Source of the DNA: Hymenobacter sp. YC55
GTDB taxonomy: Bacteria > Bacteroidota > Bacteroidia > Cytophagales > Hymenobacteraceae
Direction of reading: 5' to 3'
NCBI RefSeq assembly: GCF_029433095.1
Contig: NZ_JARNTX010000001.1
Coordinates: 2,728,001 to 2,792,000, forward strand
Length of the DNA stretch: 64,000 nucleotides
Shown: piece after piece, positions 32,451-39,970 of the stretch
Position numbering within the stretch: position 1 is the first letter of the stretch
Layout: every line of letters starts with the position of its first letter
Made by a program: the position numbers and the translations under genes
Notes under the pieces: model-generated
What the model was told of the DNA's origin: nothing
What the model saw: only the letters and a program-made list of their open reading frames with translations
Databases searched by the model: none

Positions 32451-32561
32451 TTACCTACGCGAATCGTTCAACGAAAAATCCCGGCCATACCAATCCCACT
32501 TGCGGCCAATTGGCCGCCGACCCGGTGATTGATAGAGAAAACTGTTGTGTAACAGGCGCAT
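32451..32561 (-). CDS. Small ORF B, 36 aa
   Basis: An ATG-started ORF encoding a basic, aromatic peptide (starts MRLLHNSFLYQSPGRRPIGR, later KWDWYGRDFSL). It is followed immediately by a good terminator on the same strand. Support is the placement between two terminators and the peptide-like composition (many Arg, Trp, Tyr). I cannot assign a family, and no ribosome-binding site is evident, which is normal in this phylum. Confidence 0.5.
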   Translation of the reverse strand: MRLLHNSFLYQSPGRRPIGRKWDWYGRDFSLNDSRR

Positions 32562-32591
32562 GGCCAAAGGGGATAAAGGGCTGAAAACAAA

Positions 32592-32618
32592 CCACCCGAA
32601 CCTTCTGGGTCCGGGTGG
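32592..32618 (-). terminator. Terminator after small ORF A
   Basis: Stem ccacccg / cgggtgg plus aacc/gggt with a TTTGTTTT run on the minus strand (32584-32591). Confidence 0.75.
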
Positions 32619-32647
32619 CGGAAGTATCAGAGGAAGTCTGCTACTAC

Positions 32648-32725
32648 TTAGCTATACCGAACCGCGCATGAAACCATTGGTTCCTTGTCGTCTTGCTTAC
32701 TGATATAATTAAAGTGGCGTAGCAT
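32648..32725 (-). CDS. Small ORF A, 25 aa
   Basis: ATG-started ORF (peptide begins MLRHFNYISKQDDKE and ends SCAVRYS) with a promoter-like pair of elements about 25-50 bp upstream and a terminator 30 bp downstream, so it forms a compact self-contained transcription unit. The unit could alternatively be a small regulatory RNA. Family unknown. Confidence 0.5.
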   Translation of the reverse strand: MLRHFNYISKQDDKEPMVSCAVRYS

Positions 32726-32747
32726 GGGGTTGTTGTGTTTGGTGTGA

Positions 32748-32779
32748 CAAATATGAAAGGAGTTTTTGTATTCACCAAA
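32748..32779 (-). promoter_or_regulatory. Bacteroidota-type promoter for small ORF A
   Basis: On the minus strand TTTG (32779-32776), a 20-bp spacer, then CATATTTG (32755-32748). This matches the -33 TTTG / -7 TAnnTTTG consensus of this phylum in all but one base. The start codon is at 32725. Confidence 0.6.
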
Positions 32780-33261
32780 ATACATTCAAAAATATTTTAA
32801 ATTATTTTTTATTTAGAATTATTCAACAACTACAAATACCAATCAAATACATCCCCACACACATAATTACCTCGAAAAATTAAAGCTAATTGTTAACCCA
32901 AATAATATTTCCACTTACGGAGTAATGTCCACTGAGCGAGTCGCTATTATATGTATCCTCCTTTCATCTGTCATGCTGAGCTTGCGAAGGACCTTATGAC
33001 GTAAGTATGAGTCGTGGTGCCGCCTGCTGTTCTTATCCCCTAAGGTCCTTCGCTAGCTCAGGATGACAGATGAAGGGATAGCATTATTAAAATGCCTTTC
33101 AACTAGTACAATATTCTTTCACTTGTTCATGCCTGAGCAGCTTCCCGTTTAGCTCCTCACCCCCCCGGCATATCAGTCTTGAGGCATCCAAATGATTCCC
33201 TTCTAATCCGCGTCGGTGTTTTTTTTACGTACTCAGTTGCGTATTCACTCCAGCCGCCTGC
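32780..33261. other. AT-rich intergenic region
   Basis: About 480 bp with an AT-rich left half (32761-32930) unlike the surrounding GC-rich DNA, then the inverted repeat element at 32964-33073. I see no gene in it. Confidence 0.5.
32964..33073. repeat. Dispersed inverted-repeat element, copy 1
   Basis: Arms of 33 bp (32964-32996 and 33041-33073) with two mismatches; core string cttgcgaaggacctta in the left arm. A second copy with the same arms and a different centre is at 42383-42530. The shared arms and unrelated centres suggest a MITE-like element. Confidence 0.75.
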
Positions 33262-34164
33262 ATGCCCCGCCTTGCCACTTCCGAACGTTACAGCATCAGC
33301 TTGCCGAATGGTCACCGCTTTCCGATTGCCAAGTACGAACTGATTCGGGAGCAGCTGTTGTGGCAGGGCATAGCGCCGGCGGAAGATTTCTATGACCCGG
33401 GCTTGTGCCCCGAGGAAGACATTTTGCGCGTGCACTCCACGGAGTACTGGCACCGGGTGCGCGATTTGCAGCTCTCCCCTGCCGAGGTACGGCGGCTTGG
33501 CTTGCCGCAGAGCCCAGAACTGGTGCGCCGCTCGTTAAGCAGCGTGGCGGGCACGGTACAATCGGCGCGGCGGGCCCTGCGCGACGGCATAGGGATGAGT
33601 TTGGCAGGTGGCACGCACCACGCGTTTCGAGACCGGGGCGAAGGTTTTTGTGTGCTCAATGACATTGCCGTGGCCGCCATGCATTTGCTGCATCATGAGC
33701 TAGCCAAGCAGATTTTGGTGGTTGATTTGGACGTACACCAGGGCGACGGCACGGCCAGTATTTTCCAGGACGAGCCGCGCGTATTCACGTTTTCGATGCA
33801 CGCGGGCGCCAACTATCCATTGCGCAAAGAACAGTCGGACCGGGATGTGGCGCTGGAGTTGGGCACCGATGATGCCACGTACTTAAACATCCTGCGCAGC
33901 AATGTGCCAGAGTTGCTTGCGCGGGTGCAGCCCGATTTCATCTTCTTCCAAGCCGGGGTAGATGTGCTGGCTACCGACAAGCTCGGTAAGCTGGCTCTCA
34001 CGCCCGAAGGCTGCCGCCAGCGCGACGAATACGTACTGCGTCTGTGCCACGAGCACCAATTGCCAGTGGCCGTGAGCATGGGTGGTGGCTACTCCGAGCG
34101 GCTCTCCGACATTGTGGATGCGCACTGCAACACGTTTCGGGTAGCGTATGAAGTATTCGGGTGA
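33262..34164 (+). CDS. Histone-deacetylase-family protein
   Basis: 300 residues of the bacterial HDAC/AcuC/acetylpolyamine-hydrolase family. Visible are GGTHHAF with the catalytic His pair (119-120), VDLDVHQGDGT with zinc ligands Asp157 and His159, FFQAGVDVLATDKLG with the third ligand region, and VSMGGGYS near the C-terminus. These enzymes remove acetyl groups from lysine or small amines. The N-terminus is compact (MPRLATSERYSISLPNGHRFP). The J-domain gene follows after about 50 bp and may be cotranscribed. Confidence 0.92.
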   Translation: MPRLATSERYSISLPNGHRFPIAKYELIREQLLWQGIAPAEDFYDPGLCPEEDILRVHSTEYWHRVRDLQLSPAEVRRLGLPQSPELVRRSLSSVAGTVQSARRALRDGIGMSLAGGTHHAFRDRGEGFCVLNDIAVAAMHLLHHELAKQILVVDLDVHQGDGTASIFQDEPRVFTFSMHAGANYPLRKEQSDRDVALELGTDDATYLNILRSNVPELLARVQPDFIFFQAGVDVLATDKLGKLALTPEGCRQRDEYVLRLCHEHQLPVAVSMGGGYSERLSDIVDAHCNTFRVAYEVFG

Positions 34165-34215
34165 ACCTGAAACCACTTCCATCCTGTTCGATGACACGCA
34201 CCCTACCTTTGCCTC

Positions 34216-35238
34216 ATGAATCTGCACAACCCCACAACTGACTTGCCTGCCGCTAATTCCTTACCCACGCTGGCCTCGGGCGAAGCGGTAGGAACGCCAG
34301 CACAACAGGCGTTTCGGGAGGCCGTGCAACAGGTGGAAAGCCTGCGCCAGCGGCTGCGCGACTTACAGGCGGAGCAGGCCGATGCCCGGCGGCGCTACTG
34401 GCAGCAAGTCGGGCCGGGGGCGCGGGCAGTAGTGGAGGCGCGGCGGGCGTTGTTTGCTCCGCTGGAAGACGCGTTGCTGCTGCCTTACTTCAGCCGTAAA
34501 GAAGAGCGCCAAATCACGGAGTTCATTGTGGGCAATGCTCGCTCCTTGCATAATCGGTTTGGAGAGGATACGTCCGACATCGTGTTGAAATATGCGCCGA
34601 GCCGTCGGGCGGCTGCCGAAGCGGAAACCGCACCTACTGAGGAAAAAACAACTGCCTTCGTACCAGACCCTGATTCCGACTTGCCGCCGCACGAGCAAGC
34701 GGCGGCGCATGCCCGTGCCCGGCGCAAAACCAAAGCCCAGAAAGCGCAGGAAACTGCCGAGAAAGCTGCCCGCGAGGAACAACAAAAGCTGCTCTCCAAC
34801 ACCAAAACGCTGTACCGGCAGCTGGCCCGCACGCATCACCCCGACCTGGAGCGCGACCCCGCCACCCAAGCCCACAAAACGGCCCTGATGCAGCGCATCA
34901 CCGAAGCCTACGAAGCCAACGACCTCTACACGCTGCTCCAACTCCTGTCCGAATCGGGGCCTACCGCTGGCGCCGACGATGACGTGCTAACCCGCTACAC
35001 GCAGGCACTGCACCAGCAGCAGCTAGAGCTAAAGCAACAGCTCAATGAGTTGAAATACGGCGACAACGGCTTCAGTGGCAACAGCGGCAAAAAGCGTGAA
35101 ATTGAGTTGCGCGAACTGAAACGCCACCTACGCGCCGAGGCCGAATACTTGGAACATATCTGCCGGCTGATTCAGGAGCCCGAGGGCTTACGCGAGGTGC
35201 TGCGCGAGCTAGCCGCCAGCGGCCACGAAACGGTGTAA
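34216..35238 (+). CDS. J-domain protein
   Basis: 340 residues. A J domain near residues 195-240 carries the essential HPD (LYRQLARTHHPDLERDP) and a following helix (LMQRITEAYEANDLYTLLQLL), so it should stimulate an Hsp70 such as DnaK. It is unlike classical DnaJ: no zinc-finger or G/F region. Instead there are coiled-coil segments before it (VQQVESLRQRLRDLQAEQADARRRYW; KAQKAQETAEKAAREEQQKLL) and after it (ALHQQQLELKQQLNELKYG). The client is unknown. Confidence 0.85.
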   Translation: MNLHNPTTDLPAANSLPTLASGEAVGTPAQQAFREAVQQVESLRQRLRDLQAEQADARRRYWQQVGPGARAVVEARRALFAPLEDALLLPYFSRKEERQITEFIVGNARSLHNRFGEDTSDIVLKYAPSRRAAAEAETAPTEEKTTAFVPDPDSDLPPHEQAAAHARARRKTKAQKAQETAEKAAREEQQKLLSNTKTLYRQLARTHHPDLERDPATQAHKTALMQRITEAYEANDLYTLLQLLSESGPTAGADDDVLTRYTQALHQQQLELKQQLNELKYGDNGFSGNSGKKREIELRELKRHLRAEAEYLEHICRLIQEPEGLREVLRELAASGHETV

Positions 35239-35260
35239 TGTTTCAAAAGCCTTTACGGCT

Positions 35261-36202
35261 TCAATTTAGGAATTCCACTACTTGCTTTATCACGCCCGAG
35301 TCGCGCATGATGCGGTTGTGACCTAAGCCGGTAGTGGGGCGGAAGTCCAGGGATGGCCAGGTCGCGGCAATGGCTTCGCCGTCGGAGAAGGGCACGTTTA
35401 GGTCTTGGTGGTCGTGGAGAAGGAGGGCGCGTTGCACGGGCAAGCGGCGGCCGGTTTCCACTAAGCTGAAACTTTCGGCGTTGCGGTTGAACTGCTGTTG
35501 AATGAACAGGCCCATGCGGTCAACTACGCTGTGCGGCAGGCGGAGCAAGTCGGCAAACCGCTCGGCTACATTGCGGGTGCTGCTTGGGACGCTCATCAGC
35601 ACCAACCGCGGCAGCTCGCTACCATCAGGCTGCTTGAATTGTACGGGCACCCCGGCCGTGCACGCTGCGCCAAAAGAATGCGCCACCACGCCATATACCG
35701 CCCCTATGGCATCAGCTACCGCCTGCACCGCCTCGGCAAAGCTTACCAGCGTAACCTGCTGCCCGTCGGAGGCGCCGTGTGCGGGGGCATCGAGGGCCAC
35801 CACCCGATAGCCGGCCCGCACCAGGTCTTTCGCCAGTTGCCCCCAAAAGCTGGCCCGGTGCTCCCACCCGTGCACCAGCAGCACCGTCCGCGCCCCCGCA
35901 GGGTTCCACTCATAATACACCACACGCCCACTACTGGCCTGCACCGAATGGGGTTGCGCCGCCGCCAGCGCCGCGGCCTCCCAAGTTTTCACCGGCAACC
36001 GGCGCGGGGTAATAAACAACTGCCAAGTCGAGCGGAACGCCCACTCCTTTGATATAGCTGCTTGCACTTGCAACTTCAGGCGCAAGAACTTCAGGCCGGG
36101 TGGCACCGAAGGATACAACACCTTCGCGGGGCGGACGGGAGCAGGCTCGTACAATGTTTCCAAGGGGTAGAGGTCGGAGGCGGGCGAAAAGGCGTTAACC
36201 AT
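35261..36202 (-). CDS. Alpha/beta hydrolase
   Basis: The ATG at 36202 is the first; the frame begins with a GTG three codons earlier. The alpha/beta-hydrolase fold is shown by VLLVHGWEHRASFWGQLAKDL (oxyanion HG), VALDAPAHGASDG, nucleophile elbow VAHSFGAA (Ser) and a late GLGHNRIM with the catalytic His; an Asp lies in LLLHDHQDLNVPF. Substrate unknown. It lies just downstream of a TetR regulator on the same strand, with about 30 bp between them, and is probably controlled by it. Confidence 0.87.
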   Translation of the reverse strand: MVNAFSPASDLYPLETLYEPAPVRPAKVLYPSVPPGLKFLRLKLQVQAAISKEWAFRSTWQLFITPRRLPVKTWEAAALAAAQPHSVQASSGRVVYYEWNPAGARTVLLVHGWEHRASFWGQLAKDLVRAGYRVVALDAPAHGASDGQQVTLVSFAEAVQAVADAIGAVYGVVAHSFGAACTAGVPVQFKQPDGSELPRLVLMSVPSSTRNVAERFADLLRLPHSVVDRMGLFIQQQFNRNAESFSLVETGRRLPVQRALLLHDHQDLNVPFSDGEAIAATWPSLDFRPTTGLGHNRIMRDSGVIKQVVEFLN

Positions 36203-36233
36203 AACGAACACAGTTAGAGGGTTGAGAAACGAG

Positions 36234-36824
36234 TTACTCTGGCAGCAATTCCAAGCGCAGCTGCTCGAAAATCATGTGGAATTGGCGTTCATCATGGACG
36301 CGGGCCATTTGGAGCGCCCCCGCCAACGTAGTCAGCACCTGCGCGGCTTTGGCCGTTGGCTGACCTTTGAACGCTATGGTACCGGCGGCGCGACCTGCTT
36401 CGAGCACACCGGCCAGAAAGTCGGTTAGTTCCAGCGTCAGGAGGCGCAGCTCCTGCTGCATGGCCTCCGGGAGGGTCCTAAACTCGGCGGCCAACGAGCC
36501 AAACAAGCACACGCGCTGCTCGTTCTGCAAATGCCCAAGGTAAACTTCAAAAAGCGCCTCTAGCTGCTGCTGAGGAAGCAAATCGGTTAGGCGGGGCAGG
36601 CCGCGCCACTTATGCAGCCGCCGGCGCTGCCGCTGGATGATGGCTACTCCTAGGTCTTCCTTGGTTGGGTAGTGATAATGAATGGCGGCCGGCTTCACCG
36701 CCAGCTCCTTGGCAATGTGCTGGTAGCTAAAGGCATTGAATCCGCGGCTAAGCAACAGTTGCTGAGCCAGATCGAGGATGCGGGTTCGGGTATCGGGAAC
36801 AAGTACTTGCGGCTGATTTGACAT
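36234..36824 (-). CDS. TetR-family transcriptional regulator
   Basis: The ATG at 36824 (MSNQPQVLVPDTRTRILDLAQQLLLSRGFNAFSYQHIAKELAVKPAAIHYHYPTKEDLGVAI) is preferred over a TTG three codons upstream. The N-terminal helix-turn-helix is textbook TetR; the C-terminal 130 residues form the ligand-binding helical domain. It probably represses its own operon with the downstream hydrolase through the palindrome 15 bp upstream of the start. Confidence 0.93.
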   Translation of the reverse strand: MSNQPQVLVPDTRTRILDLAQQLLLSRGFNAFSYQHIAKELAVKPAAIHYHYPTKEDLGVAIIQRQRRRLHKWRGLPRLTDLLPQQQLEALFEVYLGHLQNEQRVCLFGSLAAEFRTLPEAMQQELRLLTLELTDFLAGVLEAGRAAGTIAFKGQPTAKAAQVLTTLAGALQMARVHDERQFHMIFEQLRLELLPE

Positions 36825-36838
36825 GACGGTCAAACGTA

Positions 36839-36858
36839 CTTACTTAGTAGTAAGTAAG
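36839..36858. promoter_or_regulatory. Putative TetR operator
   Basis: Perfect palindrome cttactta-gtag-taagtaag directly upstream of the TetR start codon. Size and symmetry fit a TetR-family operator. Confidence 0.65.
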
Positions 36859-37044
36859 CAAATATTCTCTGAATTTTATACTTAACTAACCGTTTCGCTC
36901 ATTGGTCGCAAAACCCTTGCAGAGCCTTAGGAGTAGAGGTACTTTCTTATCTCCGATTGCACAGTTGTACCACATTCAGCCTGAATACTGCTTCCAGCCA
37001 TGTATTCCGGCTTGTTTTTTAGTACTCTTGTTGTTTAGAACTCC

Positions 37045-38121
37045 TTGCCTTATTACCGCTACCTAGTTGCTTTGCGAACGGCCTTTCTCTCTCTCCTGCT
37101 TTTGCTGGCTTCTGCCCTAGCCTTTAGCCAAACCAAATACCGGCAAGTAGTAGCCCGCCGTGGCGATGGCACCCAAAACTTGTTGCGCCGTTACGGCCTG
37201 GACCCAGCCACGTATCTGCGCTCATTCCTGGCTTTGAACCGGGGGGCGCTCGGCAAAAACCAAACGCTGGTTGCGGGCCGCAAATACCGTCTTCCCTCCG
37301 TTGTGCGCCGCACAGCCAGCACTACCCGCCCCCTCAAGCCGCGGATAGCTCCCCGCGCCGCCACGGCAGTACCAAACAAGGTGGTATTGCCGCTGACCTC
37401 CTTCTTCGGTAAAGCCTACGCCCAAACCCGCCCTTCCGACGGACTGTTGCGGGGCGCGGTCTTCTACCTTTCCTCCGGCCACGGCGGGCCCGACCCTGGA
37501 GCCATCGGCAAGTACGGCAGCTACTCGTTGGCCGAAGATGAGTACGCCTACGACGTAACGCTGCGGCTTGCGCGGGTGCTCTACATGCATGGGGCGCTGG
37601 TGTACCTTATTATCCGGGACCCCAACGACGGCATCCGCGACCAGCCCGTGCTTCTCCCCGACTACGACGAAGTCACGTACCCGAGCCTGACCATTCCGCG
37701 CAGCCAGCTAGCCCGCTTGCGCCAGCGCATCAACGCCGTGAATGCCATCTATCCACGCCATAAGGGTGCTTATCAGCGCTTTCTAGGCTTGCACGTGGAT
37801 AGCCGCAGCGAAGGCAAAAACATCGACGTGTTCTTCTACCACAACTCCAATAGCGCGGTTGGCAAGCGGCTGGCCCAAAACATTCATAAGATGTTCACGG
37901 CTCGCTACAAGCGGGCGCAGCCCAACCGCCCTTACTCCGGCACGGTATCACCGCGCAATTCCTTGTATGTGGTTCGCAACAGCCACGCCCCGGCCGTATT
38001 TATGGAGTTAGGCAACATCCGCAACAACAAAGACCAGCGCCGCTTCCTCATCCCCGACAACCGCCAAGCCCTGGCTAACTGGATGTACGAGGGTATTTTG
38101 GCAGATTACCGAAATAAATAA
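37045..38121 (+). CDS. N-acetylmuramoyl-L-alanine amidase with LysM-like N-terminus
   Basis: The only start in frame after the stop at 37036 is TTG at 37045, giving a signal peptide (LVALRTAFLSLLLLLASALAFSQ); no Met occurs until far into the catalytic domain, so the TTG start is firmly inferred. Residues 30-90 resemble a LysM-type domain (LLRRYGLDPATYLRSFLALNRGALGKNQTLVAGRKYRLP). The C-terminal Amidase_3 domain has YLSSGHGGPDPGA, LAEDEYAYDVTLRLARVL, LGLHVDSRSEG (zinc ligands) and VFMELGNIRN (catalytic Glu). It cleaves the amide bond between MurNAc and L-Ala in peptidoglycan. Confidence 0.9.
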   Translation: MPYYRYLVALRTAFLSLLLLLASALAFSQTKYRQVVARRGDGTQNLLRRYGLDPATYLRSFLALNRGALGKNQTLVAGRKYRLPSVVRRTASTTRPLKPRIAPRAATAVPNKVVLPLTSFFGKAYAQTRPSDGLLRGAVFYLSSGHGGPDPGAIGKYGSYSLAEDEYAYDVTLRLARVLYMHGALVYLIIRDPNDGIRDQPVLLPDYDEVTYPSLTIPRSQLARLRQRINAVNAIYPRHKGAYQRFLGLHVDSRSEGKNIDVFFYHNSNSAVGKRLAQNIHKMFTARYKRAQPNRPYSGTVSPRNSLYVVRNSHAPAVFMELGNIRNNKDQRRFLIPDNRQALANWMYEGILADYRNK

Positions 38122-38148
38122 ACTATAGCGCGAAACCTGAGCTTCGTA

Positions 38149-38589
38149 CTACTGCCTAATCATGCTTTCCGAATTCATGCAGTAGCGCAAGCCGCTTGGC
38201 TCCGGGCCGTCCGGGAATACGTGCCCGAGGTGACCGTCGCAAACGTTGCAGAGGGCTTCTATGCGCTGCATGTTGAAGCTTTCGTCGAAGGCATACTTGA
38301 TGACGTTTTTGGCTAGTGGCTGCGTGAAGCTCGGCCAGCCCGATATGGCGTGGTATTTCTCCGAGGAATTGAATAATAGGCTACCGCAGCCACGGCAGGC
38401 GTATACGCCGGGCTCGTAGGAGCGGCAATACGCATTGCGGTAAGGCGACTCGGTTCCTTTCTGGCGCAACACCCGAAACTGCGCGGGCGTCAGGTAGGCC
38501 TGCCACTCCGCCTCCGACTTCTCCACCCGGCGCGGCGGCTCGGGGTTGCTGTACTTGGCAAATTTCAAGACATCAATCCAGCGCAACAT
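38149..38589 (-). CDS. msrB: Peptide-methionine (R)-S-oxide reductase
   Basis: MsrB reduces methionine-R-sulfoxide in proteins. Start ATG at 38589. The zinc-binding pairs CRGC and CNVC, the HAISGWPSF motif, DGHLGHVFPDGPEPSGLRYCMNSESM with the catalytic Cys in RYCMNS, and the length of about 146 residues are typical. No signal peptide, so it is cytoplasmic. No msrA is adjacent. Confidence 0.95.
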   Translation of the reverse strand: MLRWIDVLKFAKYSNPEPPRRVEKSEAEWQAYLTPAQFRVLRQKGTESPYRNAYCRSYEPGVYACRGCGSLLFNSSEKYHAISGWPSFTQPLAKNVIKYAFDESFNMQRIEALCNVCDGHLGHVFPDGPEPSGLRYCMNSESMIRQ

Positions 38590-38876
38590 CAAGGTATATA
38601 CTCGGGTGTAACCGCAAAGTTACTGCTGGTTATTTCCGTCTTTTCAAGCTGCGGTTGCCCCAACACGTTTACTGCAACAACTCAAATGCTGCTCCTTCTT
38701 GATTTGCTTGTAGAGCACAGAGCCTGGAGAAGTAGCGTGGGTTTATAACGTATTGATGAGCTTACGCAGATCTGCAACAGTGAACCTAGCTCATCAGCAA
38801 GTAGGAATTTTCTGCTTGCGCATAGAATTTTTGTTAGGTTTAACGCAGAAAATTCCAACCCCTACTCACTTAACTA
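38590..38876. other. Intergenic region msrB to NIPSNAP gene
   Basis: About 290 bp. I see no supported small gene or strong hairpin. Confidence 0.4.
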
Positions 38877-39683
38877 ATGAAGCACTTGCTAGCATCCGAG
38901 CGGCCACACAAGGTCGGTTTGCTTTCTTTGATTGTTATGGCGCTGCTGACCTTACAGGTTACTGTAGCCGCCGCTGCTGACAAAGAACTTTATCAGCTCA
39001 GGATTTACCATTTAAAAGACAAGCAGCAGGAAGACCGAGTCGATGCTTTTTTGAAGGATGCCTACCTGCCCGCCTTGCACAAGCTTGGCCTTCAGAAAAT
39101 CGGCGTTTTCAAGCCTATCGGTAATGACACAGCCGCCGACCGCCGGATTATGGTGCTGGTTCCGTTCAAGTCTTACGGCCAGCTCCTGAGTGTGACTGAC
39201 CGCCTGGAGCAAGACAAAAGCTTTGAGAACAACAGCCAATACTGGACGGCCGCCTATAACAACCCGCCCTACGCGCGCCTCGAAGTTGTTCAGATTCAGT
39301 CTATGTCCGATAAGCTGCAGTTGCAGGAGCCGCCTCTGAAAGGCCCACGGGCGGAGCGGGTGTACGAGTTGCGCAGCTATGAAAGCCCTAACGAGAAGAT
39401 TCACATGAACAAGGTGCAGATGTTTGTGCAAGGCAACGAAATAGGTTTGTTCAAGCGCCTGGGGTTTAATGGCGTGTTCTATGGCCGGGTAATAGCGGGC
39501 AGCCACATGCCCAACCTGATGTACATGACTAGCTTCGAAAACAAAGCTGCCCGCGACGAGCACTGGAAAACGTTTGGCTCCGACCCGGAGTGGAAAAAGC
39601 TTTCGGCCATGCCCGAGTATCAGAACAACGTTTCCAGAAACCAGCAGACGTTTTTGTACCCCGTCGCATACTCTGATTTTTAA
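38877..39683 (+). CDS. Secreted NIPSNAP-family protein
   Basis: 268 residues: signal peptide (VGLLSLIVMALLTLQVTVAAAA) after a short basic start, then two ferredoxin-like NIPSNAP modules, ELYQLRIYHLKDKQQEDRVDAFLKDAYLPALHKLG and ERVYELRSYESPNEKIHMNKVQMFVQGNEIGLFKRLGFNGVFYGRV. The family is a dimeric alpha/beta barrel of poorly known function. A long imperfect hairpin follows. Confidence 0.87.
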   Translation: MKHLLASERPHKVGLLSLIVMALLTLQVTVAAAADKELYQLRIYHLKDKQQEDRVDAFLKDAYLPALHKLGLQKIGVFKPIGNDTAADRRIMVLVPFKSYGQLLSVTDRLEQDKSFENNSQYWTAAYNNPPYARLEVVQIQSMSDKLQLQEPPLKGPRAERVYELRSYESPNEKIHMNKVQMFVQGNEIGLFKRLGFNGVFYGRVIAGSHMPNLMYMTSFENKAARDEHWKTFGSDPEWKKLSAMPEYQNNVSRNQQTFLYPVAYSDF

Positions 39684-39706
39684 GCCCGATTTTCCGCGGC
39701 TGTAAC

Positions 39707-39799
39707 TAAGAAGCCTGCGCTTGGCGCATCGTTTTGCACGACTGGAACCGCGTAGCGGCAACGGCTTCGTCTAACGATGCGTCAAGCGCAGGCTTCTTA
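39707..39799. terminator. Long hairpin after NIPSNAP gene
   Basis: 27-bp arms (39707-39733 and 39773-39799) with one mismatch and a 39-nt loop, followed by a T run on the plus strand. Confidence 0.7.
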
Positions 39800-39970
39800 T
39801 TTTTGATTACAACCTCCCTCGTTCTAAGCACGCTTACACCTCTTCCGTAGTGCAGTTCTGGTTGCAAGGAGCCAGTAAGGCTGCGTAGCAAGCACCCCGA
39901 ATGGAACCCACTGGAGCGAATTGGGCTTAGGTAGTACTTTCACGCTTGCACCATTGCCACAACCTGCTCT

